DNA from: Acidimicrobiia bacterium
GTDB lineage: Bacteria; Actinomycetota; Acidimicrobiia; Acidimicrobiales; SZUA-35
Direction: 5' to 3'
Assembly (NCBI GenBank): GCA_029863385.1
Contig: JAOTVU010000016.1
Coordinates: 1 to 50,587, forward strand
Length of the DNA: 50,587 nucleotides
The notes beneath the pieces are model-generated. The model did no database searches and was not told the origin of the DNA. It saw only the letters and a program-made list of their open reading frames with translations. Numbering within the stretch: the first letter of the stretch is position 1; the number at the start of each line of letters is the position of its first letter. Both the position numbers and the translations under genes were made by a program. Positions 7,987 through 16,068 of the stretch are shown here, one piece after another.

Positions 7987-8997
7987 TCATCCGACAAGCG
8001 ACCAGCGTGACGAGATCGTGCCCTGCCGCCCGTCGCCCTCCGCCCCCTCCGGGTTCGCCGCTGTGACCCGATCGGCCCGTTGCAGCGCCAGGAGGTGGGA
8101 GAACACCGAGTTGGCGGCCGCCCGCCACAGACGCTTGTCGACGTCACGGTACATGTCGGGTACCAGGTCCTTGATAGTGCTCGGCGCCTCGGCCAGGCGA
8201 TCGACGATCTGTCGTTCCCTGCCTCGACGGTGCTCGATGAAGCTGCGGACATAGGCCTGCGGGTTGTCGATGGCCGGACCGTGAGTGGGCCAGTACCGAA
8301 GGTCATCGCGGGCGAGGAGCTTCTCGAGGCTGGCCAGATAGTCGAACAGATCACCGTCCGGCGGCGAGATGACCGACGTCGCCCACCCCATCACGTGATC
8401 CCCGGTGAACAGCAGCGACTCCTCCCGCAACCCGTAGCAGACGTGGTTGGACGTGTGGCCGGGGGTGTGGACCACGTCGATCGTCCAGCCCGGCCCGGAG
8501 ATGACATCACCGTCACCGACCACGACATCGGGCACGAAATCGGGATCGGGGCCCTCTCGTTTCAGCTCGTCGGGCGTGTCGGCCCACGCCTTCTCGAAGG
8601 TCTCCTTCTCCTGCTCGGTGAAGTACTCGTCGAACGAGATCCGATCGAGCGCGTCCGCTTGAGGGATCGGGCCGTGGGGGCCGAACCCGTGAGTCGGGGA
8701 GTCGGTTCGGGACTGCATCGACGGCACGCCGGCGGTGTGATCGGTATGGGTGTGCGTGATGAGCAGATGGCTGACCCGCTCATCGGGCCCGAGGGCGGCC
8801 TCGACGGCGTCGAGATGGGTGTCGAGGTCGGGGCCCGGGTCGATCACCGCCACCTGCCCCCGGCCGACGATGTAGACACCGGTTCCGGTGAAGGTGAACG
8901 GGTTGGGGTTCTCCGCCACCACCCGGCGGACCAGGGGGGACAGCTCGACCACCTCCCGGTAGCGGGGTTCGAAGTCGGTGTTGAACTCGATGGCCAT
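7987..8997 (-). CDS. Metallo-beta-lactamase fold hydrolase (LACTB2-like)
   Basis: A 336-residue cytoplasmic protein with a binuclear zinc site of the metallo-beta-lactamase fold. The metal motif THTHTDHTAG supplies His82, His84, Asp86 and His87. Later ligands are in VVHTPGHTSNH and LFTGDHVMGW. The C-terminal WPTHGPAI histidine and the winged-helix-like tail (IKDLVPDMYRDVDKRLWRAA) resemble the LACTB2/hydroxyacylglutathione hydrolase-like group. An insertion around residues 95-150 (the PHGPIPQADALDRISFDEYF region) sits between the first metal motif and the next ligand. The substrate cannot be told from sequence. It is the last of three minus-strand genes after a thioesterase and a small unknown protein. 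Confidence 0.88.
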   Translation of the reverse strand: MAIEFNTDFEPRYREVVELSPLVRRVVAENPNPFTFTGTGVYIVGRGQVAVIDPGPDLDTHLDAVEAALGPDERVSHLLITHTHTDHTAGVPSMQSRTDSPTHGFGPHGPIPQADALDRISFDEYFTEQEKETFEKAWADTPDELKREGPDPDFVPDVVVGDGDVISGPGWTIDVVHTPGHTSNHVCYGLREESLLFTGDHVMGWATSVISPPDGDLFDYLASLEKLLARDDLRYWPTHGPAIDNPQAYVRSFIEHRRGRERQIVDRLAEAPSTIKDLVPDMYRDVDKRLWRAAANSVFSHLLALQRADRVTAANPEGAEGDGRQGTISSRWSLVG

Positions 8998-9036
8998 GAA
9001 CGCCTTTCCGTGCCTTGAACTCGTCGATCGGGTCGC

Positions 9037-9300
9037 CTACAGCGGACCGTCGGGATCGAGTATTCCAGTGAACAGGAGCCGGCCGGTCCGGTCCACCTCG
9101 GCCCGGTATCGGCGTCGGGCTCCGATGACCGTCACCGATCCGTCGTCGGCGACCTCGATCTCGAACGGCGAGCCGATGGCTGCGGCCACGGCGATCCGGT
9201 TGTCCTCCAGCGACTCGACGAGCCCGGCCACACCACGCCGTTCAACCACATCGATGTCGAGCTCCACCCAGTCCTGGTCGCCGACCCCGAAGAACGACAT
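9037..9300 (-). CDS. Small protein of unknown function (87 aa)
   Basis: I do not recognise a family. The protein is acidic, with alternating hydrophobic and charged residues (VELDIDVVERR, FEIEVADDGSVTVIGARRRY) that suggest a small beta-rich fold, and it has no cysteines or membrane segment. A GGAGAGG sequence lies about ten bases before the ATG. It sits between the thioesterase gene (24 bases upstream) and the metallo-hydrolase gene (39 bases downstream) on the same strand, so it is probably co-transcribed with them. Confidence 0.6.
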   Translation of the reverse strand: MSFFGVGDQDWVELDIDVVERRGVAGLVESLEDNRIAVAAAIGSPFEIEVADDGSVTVIGARRRYRAEVDRTGRLLFTGILDPDGPL

Positions 9301-9324
9301 CGTTTCCGGCCCCTCTCCTGTCGA

Positions 9325-9786
9325 TCAGTTCCGGTGTTCCGGCTCGCCGCCCGGCTCGGCGCCCGGTTCGCCGCCGGACTCGAGCTTGACGAAAGCCTCC
9401 TGGAGCCATGCCGGCGGTCGGGTCGGCCGGCCCCGTTCGTCGGTGACCGCGATCGTGATGTCGCCCTCGACCAGGACCACCTCACCACAGTCGTCGTCGG
9501 GCCGCACCACTCGCTGTCGCCAGATGTGGCTCGCCCGACGGGATTCGCCGAGAAAGGTCACCACCTCGAGATGGTCGCCGGCCGTTGCCGGTCGGATGAA
9601 GCGGACTTCGGCCTTGGTGATCACGAGCTGGATGCCATCGGCGGCGAGCTGCTGGATCGGGATTCCGGCCCGTTCCAGTGCGTCGGTTCGCCCGTACTCG
9701 AAGTAGGTCAGATACACGGCGTGGTTGACGTGCATGTACGGATCGATCTCGTTGAACCGCACCCGCAGCGGTGTTCGGAAGGCCAT
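9325..9786 (-). CDS. Acyl-CoA thioesterase, hotdog fold (4HBT type)
   Basis: A 153-residue protein of the 4-hydroxybenzoyl-CoA thioesterase-like hotdog family, which hydrolyses acyl-CoA thioesters. The active-site region is VRFNEIDPYMHVNHAVYLTY: Asp15 is the likely catalytic residue, and the long helix YFEYGRTDALERAG follows, as in the family. I start at ATG 9786, where the hotdog domain begins; the longer reading adds 20 residues with no family similarity. The C-terminus is a low-complexity Gly/Glu/Pro tail. Chain-length preference cannot be read from the sequence. Confidence 0.88.
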   Translation of the reverse strand: MAFRTPLRVRFNEIDPYMHVNHAVYLTYFEYGRTDALERAGIPIQQLAADGIQLVITKAEVRFIRPATAGDHLEVVTFLGESRRASHIWRQRVVRPDDDCGEVVLVEGDITIAVTDERGRPTRPPAWLQEAFVKLESGGEPGAEPGGEPEHRN

Positions 9787-9905
9787 AGACCACTCACCAT
9801 AGGTGCTGGCCCGACAGCATCGCATCCCTGCGGTGGTTCGAGCCACGGCGCGACGGCCCGGAGTGCAACCTCAGCGCGCGCGACCAAGGCTAAGGTGGGC
9901 CCACC

Positions 9906-10799
9906 GTGACCGACCACATCACCCTCACTTCCCTTGCCCATCGAGGCCGGGACCGGGCGGAACGTGTCATGACGTTCGTGCGGTCCAATTCGTCGGTGAT
10001 CGGGGCGTTCCTCGTTATCGGCGGTCTCTTCCTCGCTCATCGCTACATCGGCGCCTGGTTGACCGACGCGTCGGTCGTCGACGAGTCCGACATCCCGCCT
10101 GTGGCGGCGGCGCCCGCCATCGAAACCGAGGCGACCGGGAGCTGCGAACCTTGGCTGCTCACGTTCTCCGACGAATTCGACGCCGATGGAATCGACGACG
10201 ACCGATGGATCGTCTTCGACAGCCCGGACCGCAACGGCAACGGCGTCCGGCGGCCCGAGGCCATCACGGTCGCGGACGGCCTGCTGGTCATCACGGGCGG
10301 CCTTGTCGAGAACGAGGTCGTCGCCGGTGCGATGGCCTCCCGCCACCAGCAGCTGTACGGGCGCTTCGAGGCCAGGGTCCGCACGGAGACCGACCCGAGC
10401 GAGACCATGAGCGGCCTCGTTGCCACCTGGCCGGCCGGCAACGAGCACCCGGAGGGCGGGGAAAACGTTCTCTACGACACGCTGACCTCATCAAATCGAG
10501 AGCCGTTCTACAGCTACATCCACCATCCCGACTCGACCCGGGAGGAGATCGTGCACAACACCGGTGGCGAGGAGTGGCACGAGCTGGCAATGGAGTGGAC
10601 GCCCGACGCCGTCACGATACTTCGTGACGGGGAGATCGTGGGAACGGTGACCGAGCCCGACGCCATCGCGGGCACGCCCCATGTCGTGACCCTCCAACTG
10701 GTGGCCAACCGGGCCGAGATGGGCGAGAACGTCGTGCGGATGTTCGTCGACTGGGTGAGGGTCTACCGGGCCAACGAGCCGCCGCCGGCCGGCTGCTGA
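9906..10799 (+). CDS. Membrane-anchored GH16-like (concanavalin A-fold) protein with altered active site
   Basis: A 297-residue protein with one N-terminal membrane anchor (residues about 30-46), so the rest is probably outside the cell. Residues 85-290 resemble family 16 glucanases: LTFSDEFDADGIDDDRW, SRHQQLYGRFEARVRT, WHELAMEWTPDAVTILRDG and the final VDWVRVYR strand. The catalytic motif of active GH16 enzymes is E-x-D-x-x-E. Here the aligned segment reads ENVLYD (186-191). The first Glu is kept, the central Asp is Val188 and the last Glu is Asp191. It may have weak or no hydrolase activity and act as a glycan-binding protein. The start is a GTG; Met22 is an alternative. Confidence 0.8.
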   Translation: MTDHITLTSLAHRGRDRAERVMTFVRSNSSVIGAFLVIGGLFLAHRYIGAWLTDASVVDESDIPPVAAAPAIETEATGSCEPWLLTFSDEFDADGIDDDRWIVFDSPDRNGNGVRRPEAITVADGLLVITGGLVENEVVAGAMASRHQQLYGRFEARVRTETDPSETMSGLVATWPAGNEHPEGGENVLYDTLTSSNREPFYSYIHHPDSTREEIVHNTGGEEWHELAMEWTPDAVTILRDGEIVGTVTEPDAIAGTPHVVTLQLVANRAEMGENVVRMFVDWVRVYRANEPPPAGC

Positions 10800-10831
10800 G
10801 TCTCGCCGGCCGACCGTTCGTCGATCAGCCG

Positions 10832-10859
10832 TTGGCGACCGAATCGGCGTGCCTAGACT
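10832..10859 (+). promoter_or_regulatory. Candidate sigma70-type promoter for the peroxiredoxin gene
   Basis: TTGGCG (10832-10837) and TAGACT (10854-10859) are separated by 16 bases. They lie about 95 bases before the peroxiredoxin ATG, in a gap after the GH16-like gene. The match to actinobacterial housekeeping promoters is reasonable but unproven. Confidence 0.4.
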
Positions 10860-10954
10860 CGAATGGGCGACGGACCGCAACGTCGGTCACCGAACCGTCC
10901 ACGGACGAACCACCTAAGCACATTCATCGACACCATCCAAGAACGAGGTACCTC

Positions 10955-11422
10955 ATGACTCTCGCCGTTGGCGATGCCGCCCCCGACTTCACGCTGAAGG
11001 ATCAGGACGGCAACGAACACACCCTTTCCAGCCATCGAGGCGAGCGCCCGGTGGTGCTGGTCTTCGTACCGTTCGCGTTCACCGGTATCTGCCAGGGCGA
11101 GCTGTGCTCACTCAGCGAGGACCTCAACGAGTTCGAGGCCGCCGGAGCGCAGCTCTACGGCCTGACGTGTGATCGTCAGTTCTCGATCAAGGCCTGGACG
11201 GATCAGGCCGGCATCAACTTCCCCGTGCTGTCCGACGGCTGGCCCCACGGGGCCACCGCTCAGGCCTACGAGTGCTTCAACGAGGATCTCGGCTGCGCAA
11301 TGCGCCGCACCATCGTGATCGACAAAGAAGGCAACGTGGCCAAGATCTTCCAGTCCGGTGGCATCGGCGAGCCCCGGGAGAAGGCCGACTACAAGGCTGC
11401 TCTGGCCGAACTCACCGCCTGA
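10955..11422 (+). CDS. Peroxiredoxin (AhpE-like)
   Basis: A 155-residue thiol peroxidase that reduces peroxides in the cytoplasm. The active-site signature P-x3-T-x2-C is present as PFAFTGICQGELC, with peroxidatic Cys46 and a further Cys51. The N-terminal GDAAPDFTLKDQDG block and GCAMRRTIVIDKEG region are typical of the AhpE/BCP branch. Additional cysteines (in LTCDRQF, YECF and LGC) could resolve the sulfenic acid. I start at ATG 10955, with GAGG upstream, because the longer frame lacks similarity. It is a single gene with its own candidate promoter. Confidence 0.92.
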   Translation: MTLAVGDAAPDFTLKDQDGNEHTLSSHRGERPVVLVFVPFAFTGICQGELCSLSEDLNEFEAAGAQLYGLTCDRQFSIKAWTDQAGINFPVLSDGWPHGATAQAYECFNEDLGCAMRRTIVIDKEGNVAKIFQSGGIGEPREKADYKAALAELTA

Positions 11423-11501
11423 CCTCAGTCGCTTCCGTACCTTCCTCGTTTCTGTGCGGCCCACGTCCAGCTTGGCGGGCGGTGGGCGCACAGGAGTGGT
11501 G

Positions 11502-12989
11502 CTAGGCGTAGCCGGGGCGTTGTTCCTCGCGGATCACCTGCACGTCGTGGGGGTGACTTTCCCGGAGACCGGCGCCCGTGATCTTCGTCAGCCGGGTCTT
11601 GGTCCGGAGATCCTCGAGGTCGGCCGCTCCCGCATAACCCATGCCGGAGCGGAGGCCGCCGATGAGCTGGCCGATGAGTTCGGACAGTGATCCGGCATAC
11701 CGGACCCGGGCCTCGATGCCCTCGGCCACGTGTTTACCCGGGGCCTGCCCGGAGCCGTATCGATCGGCCGCCCGGCCTCGCATCGCGCCGGCCGAGCCCA
11801 TGCCCCGGTAGGTCTTCCACATGGCGCCGTCGACCAGTTCCAGCTCGCCCGGCGCTTCGTCGACGCCGGCCAGGGCGTTGCCGAGCATGACGGCGTCGGC
11901 GCCGGCGACGAACGCTTTCACGATGTCGCCCGAGGTCACGATCCCGCCGTCGGCGATGATCGGCACGCCCTTCGGGCGGGCGACCATGGCGCACTCGTAC
12001 ACCGCCGAGAGCTGAGGCATACCGGCCCCCGCCACCACCCGGGTGGTGCAGATCGAACCGGCGCCGACACCGACCTTGATCACGTCGGCCCCGGCATCGA
12101 TCAGAGCCTCGGCTCCCTCGGCGGTGACCACGTTGCCGCCGATGACCAGGACCTCCGGCCATTTCTGTTTGATCGACGAGACCGTGTCGACGACGCCTCG
12201 GGTGTGACCGTGGGCCGTGTCGATGACGAGAACGTCGACACCGGCATCCACCAGGGCGGCCGAACGGTCGATGGCGTCGACCACACCGATGGCGGCGCCG
12301 ACCCGCAGCCGGCCGTTGGCGTCGAGCGAGGCGTTCGGCTTCTCGATCCGCTTGCTGATGTCCTTCACCGTGATCAGACCGGTGAGGCGACCGTAACCGT
12401 CGACCAGAGGAAGTTTCTCGATGCGATGTTCGTGGAGGATGTCGACGGCCTCCTCGAGTGACGTTCCTGTCGGTGCGGTGACCAGCGGGGCCGGGGTCAT
12501 GAATTCGGTGACCGATCGCCCGTAGTCGGCCTCGGTGCAGAAGCGCACGTCGCGGTTCGTGAGGATGCCGACGAGGTGGTCGTCCCCGTCGACGATCGGG
12601 ACGCCGGAGATCTTGTGCAGCGCCATGAGCTGCTCGGCCTCACCCAACGTGGCCGTCGGACCCAGGCTCAACGGCGAGGTGATCATGCCGGCCTGCGCCC
12701 GCTTGACCCGCTCGACGTGGGCCGCCTGATCGGCGATCGACAGGTTCCGGTGGAGAATACCGATGCCGCCCTCACGGGCCATGGCAATGGCCAGCGGAGC
12801 CTCGGTCACGGTGTCCATCGCCGCCGACAGCAGCGGAACCTCGAGGGTCATCCCGGCCAGATCGGCCCTGGTGGACACCTCCGTGGGCAGCACTTCGCTC
12901 CAGCCCGGAACCACGAGGACATCGTCGAAGGTGAGCGATTCGAAACCGGCGAGGAGTTCGTGGTTTCGTCCAACCGGTTGTTCGGTCAT
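11502..12989 (-). CDS. guaB: IMP dehydrogenase
   Basis: A 495-residue enzyme that oxidises IMP to XMP with NAD, the committed step to guanine nucleotides. The TIM-barrel opening [14 protein letters not shown] is followed by two CBS domains (about residues 100-215). The catalytic loop [11 protein letters not shown] contains nucleophile Cys314, and the flap includes [10 protein letters not shown]. Length is normal. It lies about 60 bases after purN on the same strand, at the end of the purine run, so branch-point and pathway genes may be co-expressed. Confidence 0.96.
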   Translation of the reverse strand: MTEQPVGRNHELLAGFESLTFDDVLVVPGWSEVLPTEVSTRADLAGMTLEVPLLSAAMDTVTEAPLAIAMAREGGIGILHRNLSIADQAAHVERVKRAQAGMITSPLSLGPTATLGEAEQLMALHKISGVPIVDGDDHLVGILTNRDVRFCTEADYGRSVTEFMTPAPLVTAPTGTSLEEAVDILHEHRIEKLPLVDGYGRLTGLITVKDISKRIEKPNASLDANGRLRVGAAIGVVDAIDRSAALVDAGVDVLVIDTAHGHTRGVVDTVSSIKQKWPEVLVIGGNVVTAEGAEALIDAGADVIKVGVGAGSICTTRVVAGAGMPQLSAVYECAMVARPKGVPIIADGGIVTSGDIVKAFVAGADAVMLGNALAGVDEAPGELELVDGAMWKTYRGMGSAGAMRGRAADRYGSGQAPGKHVAEGIEARVRYAGSLSELIGQLIGGLRSGMGYAGAADLEDLRTKTRLTKITGAGLRESHPHDVQVIREEQRPGYA

Positions 12990-13052
12990 GGGGTACTCCG
13001 TTCGGGGTTTGCGGCGACGGGCGGCGGCGGCCCGGCACAGGTAGCTCTGCAG

Positions 13053-13667
13053 TCAGCGTAGGGGTTGGCGGGCGGCCAAAGCGATCACCTTGTCGATAGC
13101 TTTGACCACGACTCGATGTTCCGTTGCATGGACCCGCTCGGTGAAGGTCTCGAGCGTGTCATCGGGTTCGAACGGGACCTCCTCGGTCTCGATGACAGGC
13201 CCGTCGTCGACACCTTCGTCGGGTACGAAGTGGACCATCACGCCACCAGAGGTGACGGTGCCGTCGAGCCATCCGGAGAAGGCCTTCTCGATCGCCCCCA
13301 GGCCGGGAAAGACGCCCGGTTTCGCTGGATGCAGATTGACCACCGTGTGGTGGGTGACGAAGGCCTCCGACAGCAGTCGATCCCAGCCGGCCAGAACGAC
13401 CAGGTCGACCCCGACGGTTGCCACCGCCCGGGCCAACTCGCTGTCGTAGACCCGCCGTGGTTGATCGCCCTGCTCGATCACCAGCGTGGGAACACCGGCA
13501 TCGGCGGCCCTGGTGAGGGCGTACGCATCGGGACGATTGGAGATGACGACTTTGACCTCGGCGCCCAGTGTGCCATCGGCGCAGGCGTCGATGATCGCCT
13601 GGAGGTTGGAACCGTTGCCGGAGACCAGCACGGCGAGGCCGAACAGGTCAGCTGAGCGAGACGTCAC
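13053..13667 (-). CDS. purN: Phosphoribosylglycinamide formyltransferase
   Basis: A 204-residue folate-dependent GAR transformylase (10-formyl-THF to GAR, third step of purine synthesis). The opening LAVLVSGNGSNLQAII holds the phosphate-binding loop. The catalytic triad can be read as Asn111 and His113 in VVNLHPAKPGVFPG and Asp154 in EGVDDGPVI. The start overlaps the end of the purD-purM fusion gene by 20 bases in another frame, so translation is probably coupled. The order PurD-PurM-PurN along the operon matches the domain order of the animal GART protein. Confidence 0.95.
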   Translation of the reverse strand: MTSRSADLFGLAVLVSGNGSNLQAIIDACADGTLGAEVKVVISNRPDAYALTRAADAGVPTLVIEQGDQPRRVYDSELARAVATVGVDLVVLAGWDRLLSEAFVTHHTVVNLHPAKPGVFPGLGAIEKAFSGWLDGTVTSGGVMVHFVPDEGVDDGPVIETEEVPFEPDDTLETFTERVHATEHRVVVKAIDKVIALAARQPLR

Positions 13668-15957
13668 GACCAGAGACCACCCGTCCGATCACAGCGGTCG
13701 GTTCCGGTATGCGTGCCCGAACGTCGTCGACCTTGTCGGCGGCGACGACGGCGACCATCCCGATGCCAAGGTTGAGGATCTGGTGGGCTTCCACCCTGTT
13801 CAGGCCTCCCTGGGCGACCAGCATGCGAAACAGTGGCGGCCAGGTCCACGAGGACGTGTCGATGACGGCACCGCACCCGTCCGGAAGGACCCGCGGGATG
13901 TTGTCGATCAGCCCGCCACCGGTGATGTGGGCCAGACCGTCGATGAGGTCGGCCTCGAGAGCCGGGAGCAGCGGGTACAGGTAGCTCCGGTGCGGTTCCA
14001 CCAGGGCCCGGCCGATCGATCGTTGATCGCCGTCGTGGTCGGCGCCGATCCATCCGCCATCGGTGTCGACCGGCAGCGGTTCGGTGAGGTCGGCGCCGGA
14101 GAACACCTTGCGGGCCAGGGAGTAGCCGTTGGTGTGGAGACCCGAGGATCGAAGGCCGATGAGGCGATGACCGGGTCCGATCGAGGAACGGGGCAGAAGT
14201 CGTGCCCGCTCGACGACGCCCACCATGGTGCCCGAGACGTCAACGGCGCCCGAGGCGAGCACGTCGGGCATCTCGGCCGTCTCGCCCCCGAGCAGCACGC
14301 AGTCGGCGGCCCGGCAGGCGGCCGACATGCCGTCGACGATCCGGCCGACCACTTCCGGGTCGAGTGTCGCGGCGGCCACCGTGTCGAGGAAGAACAGCGG
14401 TCTGGCTCCCTGAACGAGCACGTCGTTGATGCCGTGGTTGACGATGTCGGCGCCGATCGACTCCCACGAGTCGAGCTGATCGGCCAGGATGGTCTTGGTG
14501 CCGACGCCGTCGGTCGACGCCACCAGAAGTGGATCGTCGAGGCCCCGCAGCGAACCGAGGTCGAACACGCCGCCGAAGGACCCCAGACCGGAGACGACCC
14601 GGCGGTCGTGGGTGTCGACGACAGACTGGGCGATTCGGCGGTTGACCTCGGCCGCGGCATCGAACGACACCCCGGCCCGGGCATACGCGTCACGGGGCAC
14701 GTAACGCCAGCCGATATCGGTTCGGGCGAACAGCTGATCGCCCACCAGTTGGGAGACCACCCGGTACACCTTCGTCAAGGCGTCGGTGAGGTCACCACCG
14801 GTGGCGGTGACCGAGAGGACCCGACCGCCGGAGCTGACGACGCTTCCGTCGTCGGCGATCCTGGTGCCGGCATGGATGATCGACACGTCGGGCGGGCAGT
14901 CGAGGTCGGGAATCGGAATGTCGGTGGCGGGCGACGCCGGGTAACCGCGGGCCGCCACCACCACGGTGGCCGCCGTCTGGCCGCTCTGGCGTTCGACCCG
15001 GACCTCATCGAGACGGCCCGACGCCGCCGCGTCGAGCAGATCGAGGACGTCGCCCTTGATCAGGGGAAGGAGGACCTGGGCTTCGGGATCGCCGAACCGG
15101 CAGTTGTACTCGATCAGCTTCGGGCCGCGGTCGGTGAGCATGATGCCGGCGTAGATGATGCCGACGTAGGGCGTGCCCTCGGCGATCATGCCGTCGACGA
15201 CGGGTTGGAGGAAGGTCTTGGCCAGTTCGTCCTCGATCGCCGCCTTGTCGGGGACCGGGGCGAAGGCGCCCATCCCGCCGGTGTTGGGGCCGGTGTCGCC
15301 CTCCCCCACCCGTTTGTGATCCTGGGCCGAGCCGAGCAGGATGAACTGGCGGCCATCGGCGATGCCGAACAGGCTGAGCTCCTCGCCCTCGAGGCGCTCC
15401 TCGAGCAGGACCGTGGCGCCGGCCTCCCCCATCGTCCGCTCGGCCAGCAGATCGTAGATGGCTCGCTCGGTCTCGACCCGATCCTCAGGCACCATCACGC
15501 CTTTGCCGGAGGCCAACCCGTCGGCTTTGACCACCACCGGTTTGCCGAACTCGTCGACCCAGTCGACCGCCTCCGACACGTTCGTGAACGGGGCGCAGAC
15601 CGGACCGGGGATGCCGTAGCGGGCCGCGAACGCCCGGGCGAACGACTTCGAACCCTCCAGTTGGGCGGCGGCCGCCGACGGCCCGAAACAGCGGAGGCCG
15701 GCCCCGGTCAGCGCGTCGGCGATCCCAGCCACGAGGGGCACCTCGGGCCCGACCACCACCAGGTCGACACCCCGATCACGGCAGAAGTCGATCACCGCGG
15801 CGTGGTTGTCAACATCGAGGTCGACGTTGTGCTCGGCGGTGCCCGCATTGCCGGGGGCCACGTAGAGGCGGTCGAGGACTGGCGAGGCCAGAACGGCCCG
15901 GCTGAGCGCATGCTCTCGACCGCCCGACCCGATGACCAGCACGGAGATCTTGTTCAC
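13648..15957 (-). CDS. purDM: Fused phosphoribosylamine-glycine ligase and AIR synthetase (PurD-PurM)
   Basis: One uninterrupted 769-residue frame. Residues 1-420 are PurD (GAR synthetase). It opens VLVIGSGGREHALSRA, has an ATP-grasp core (KADGLASGKGV, KLIEYNCRFGDPEAQ, NTGGMGAF) and ends at RTDIGWR, where PurD normally stops. Residues 423-769 are PurM (AIR synthetase), opening YARAGVSFDAAAEVNRRI, with STDGVGTK, GGETAEMPD and HITGGGLIDNIPRV. The linker is only a few residues. PurD-PurM fusions are known from yeast ADE5,7 and animal GART; in most bacteria the two are separate genes. Both domains keep their motifs, so both activities are expected. purN overlaps the 3' end. Confidence 0.94.
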   Translation of the reverse strand: MNKISVLVIGSGGREHALSRAVLASPVLDRLYVAPGNAGTAEHNVDLDVDNHAAVIDFCRDRGVDLVVVGPEVPLVAGIADALTGAGLRCFGPSAAAAQLEGSKSFARAFAARYGIPGPVCAPFTNVSEAVDWVDEFGKPVVVKADGLASGKGVMVPEDRVETERAIYDLLAERTMGEAGATVLLEERLEGEELSLFGIADGRQFILLGSAQDHKRVGEGDTGPNTGGMGAFAPVPDKAAIEDELAKTFLQPVVDGMIAEGTPYVGIIYAGIMLTDRGPKLIEYNCRFGDPEAQVLLPLIKGDVLDLLDAAASGRLDEVRVERQSGQTAATVVVAARGYPASPATDIPIPDLDCPPDVSIIHAGTRIADDGSVVSSGGRVLSVTATGGDLTDALTKVYRVVSQLVGDQLFARTDIGWRYVPRDAYARAGVSFDAAAEVNRRIAQSVVDTHDRRVVSGLGSFGGVFDLGSLRGLDDPLLVASTDGVGTKTILADQLDSWESIGADIVNHGINDVLVQGARPLFFLDTVAAATLDPEVVGRIVDGMSAACRAADCVLLGGETAEMPDVLASGAVDVSGTMVGVVERARLLPRSSIGPGHRLIGLRSSGLHTNGYSLARKVFSGADLTEPLPVDTDGGWIGADHDGDQRSIGRALVEPHRSYLYPLLPALEADLIDGLAHITGGGLIDNIPRVLPDGCGAVIDTSSWTWPPLFRMLVAQGGLNRVEAHQILNLGIGMVAVVAADKVDDVRARIPEPTAVIGRVVSGRDVSLS

Positions 15958-16068
15958 GAATCTTCCCTTCGTTTCGCCGCCGCGCCGAAAGGTCTATCAG
16001 CGAAATCTGCAGCCCGGATGACAATCAGCGTCACGTCAGCCGCGAATTTCGGGGTTTGAGATGCGGCA

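Noticed and set aside
13486..16059. An 857-codon plus-strand open frame opposite purDM
   Set aside because: It is the complement of a well-supported gene; its translation is rich in Arg, His, Gly and Asp with no domain pattern.
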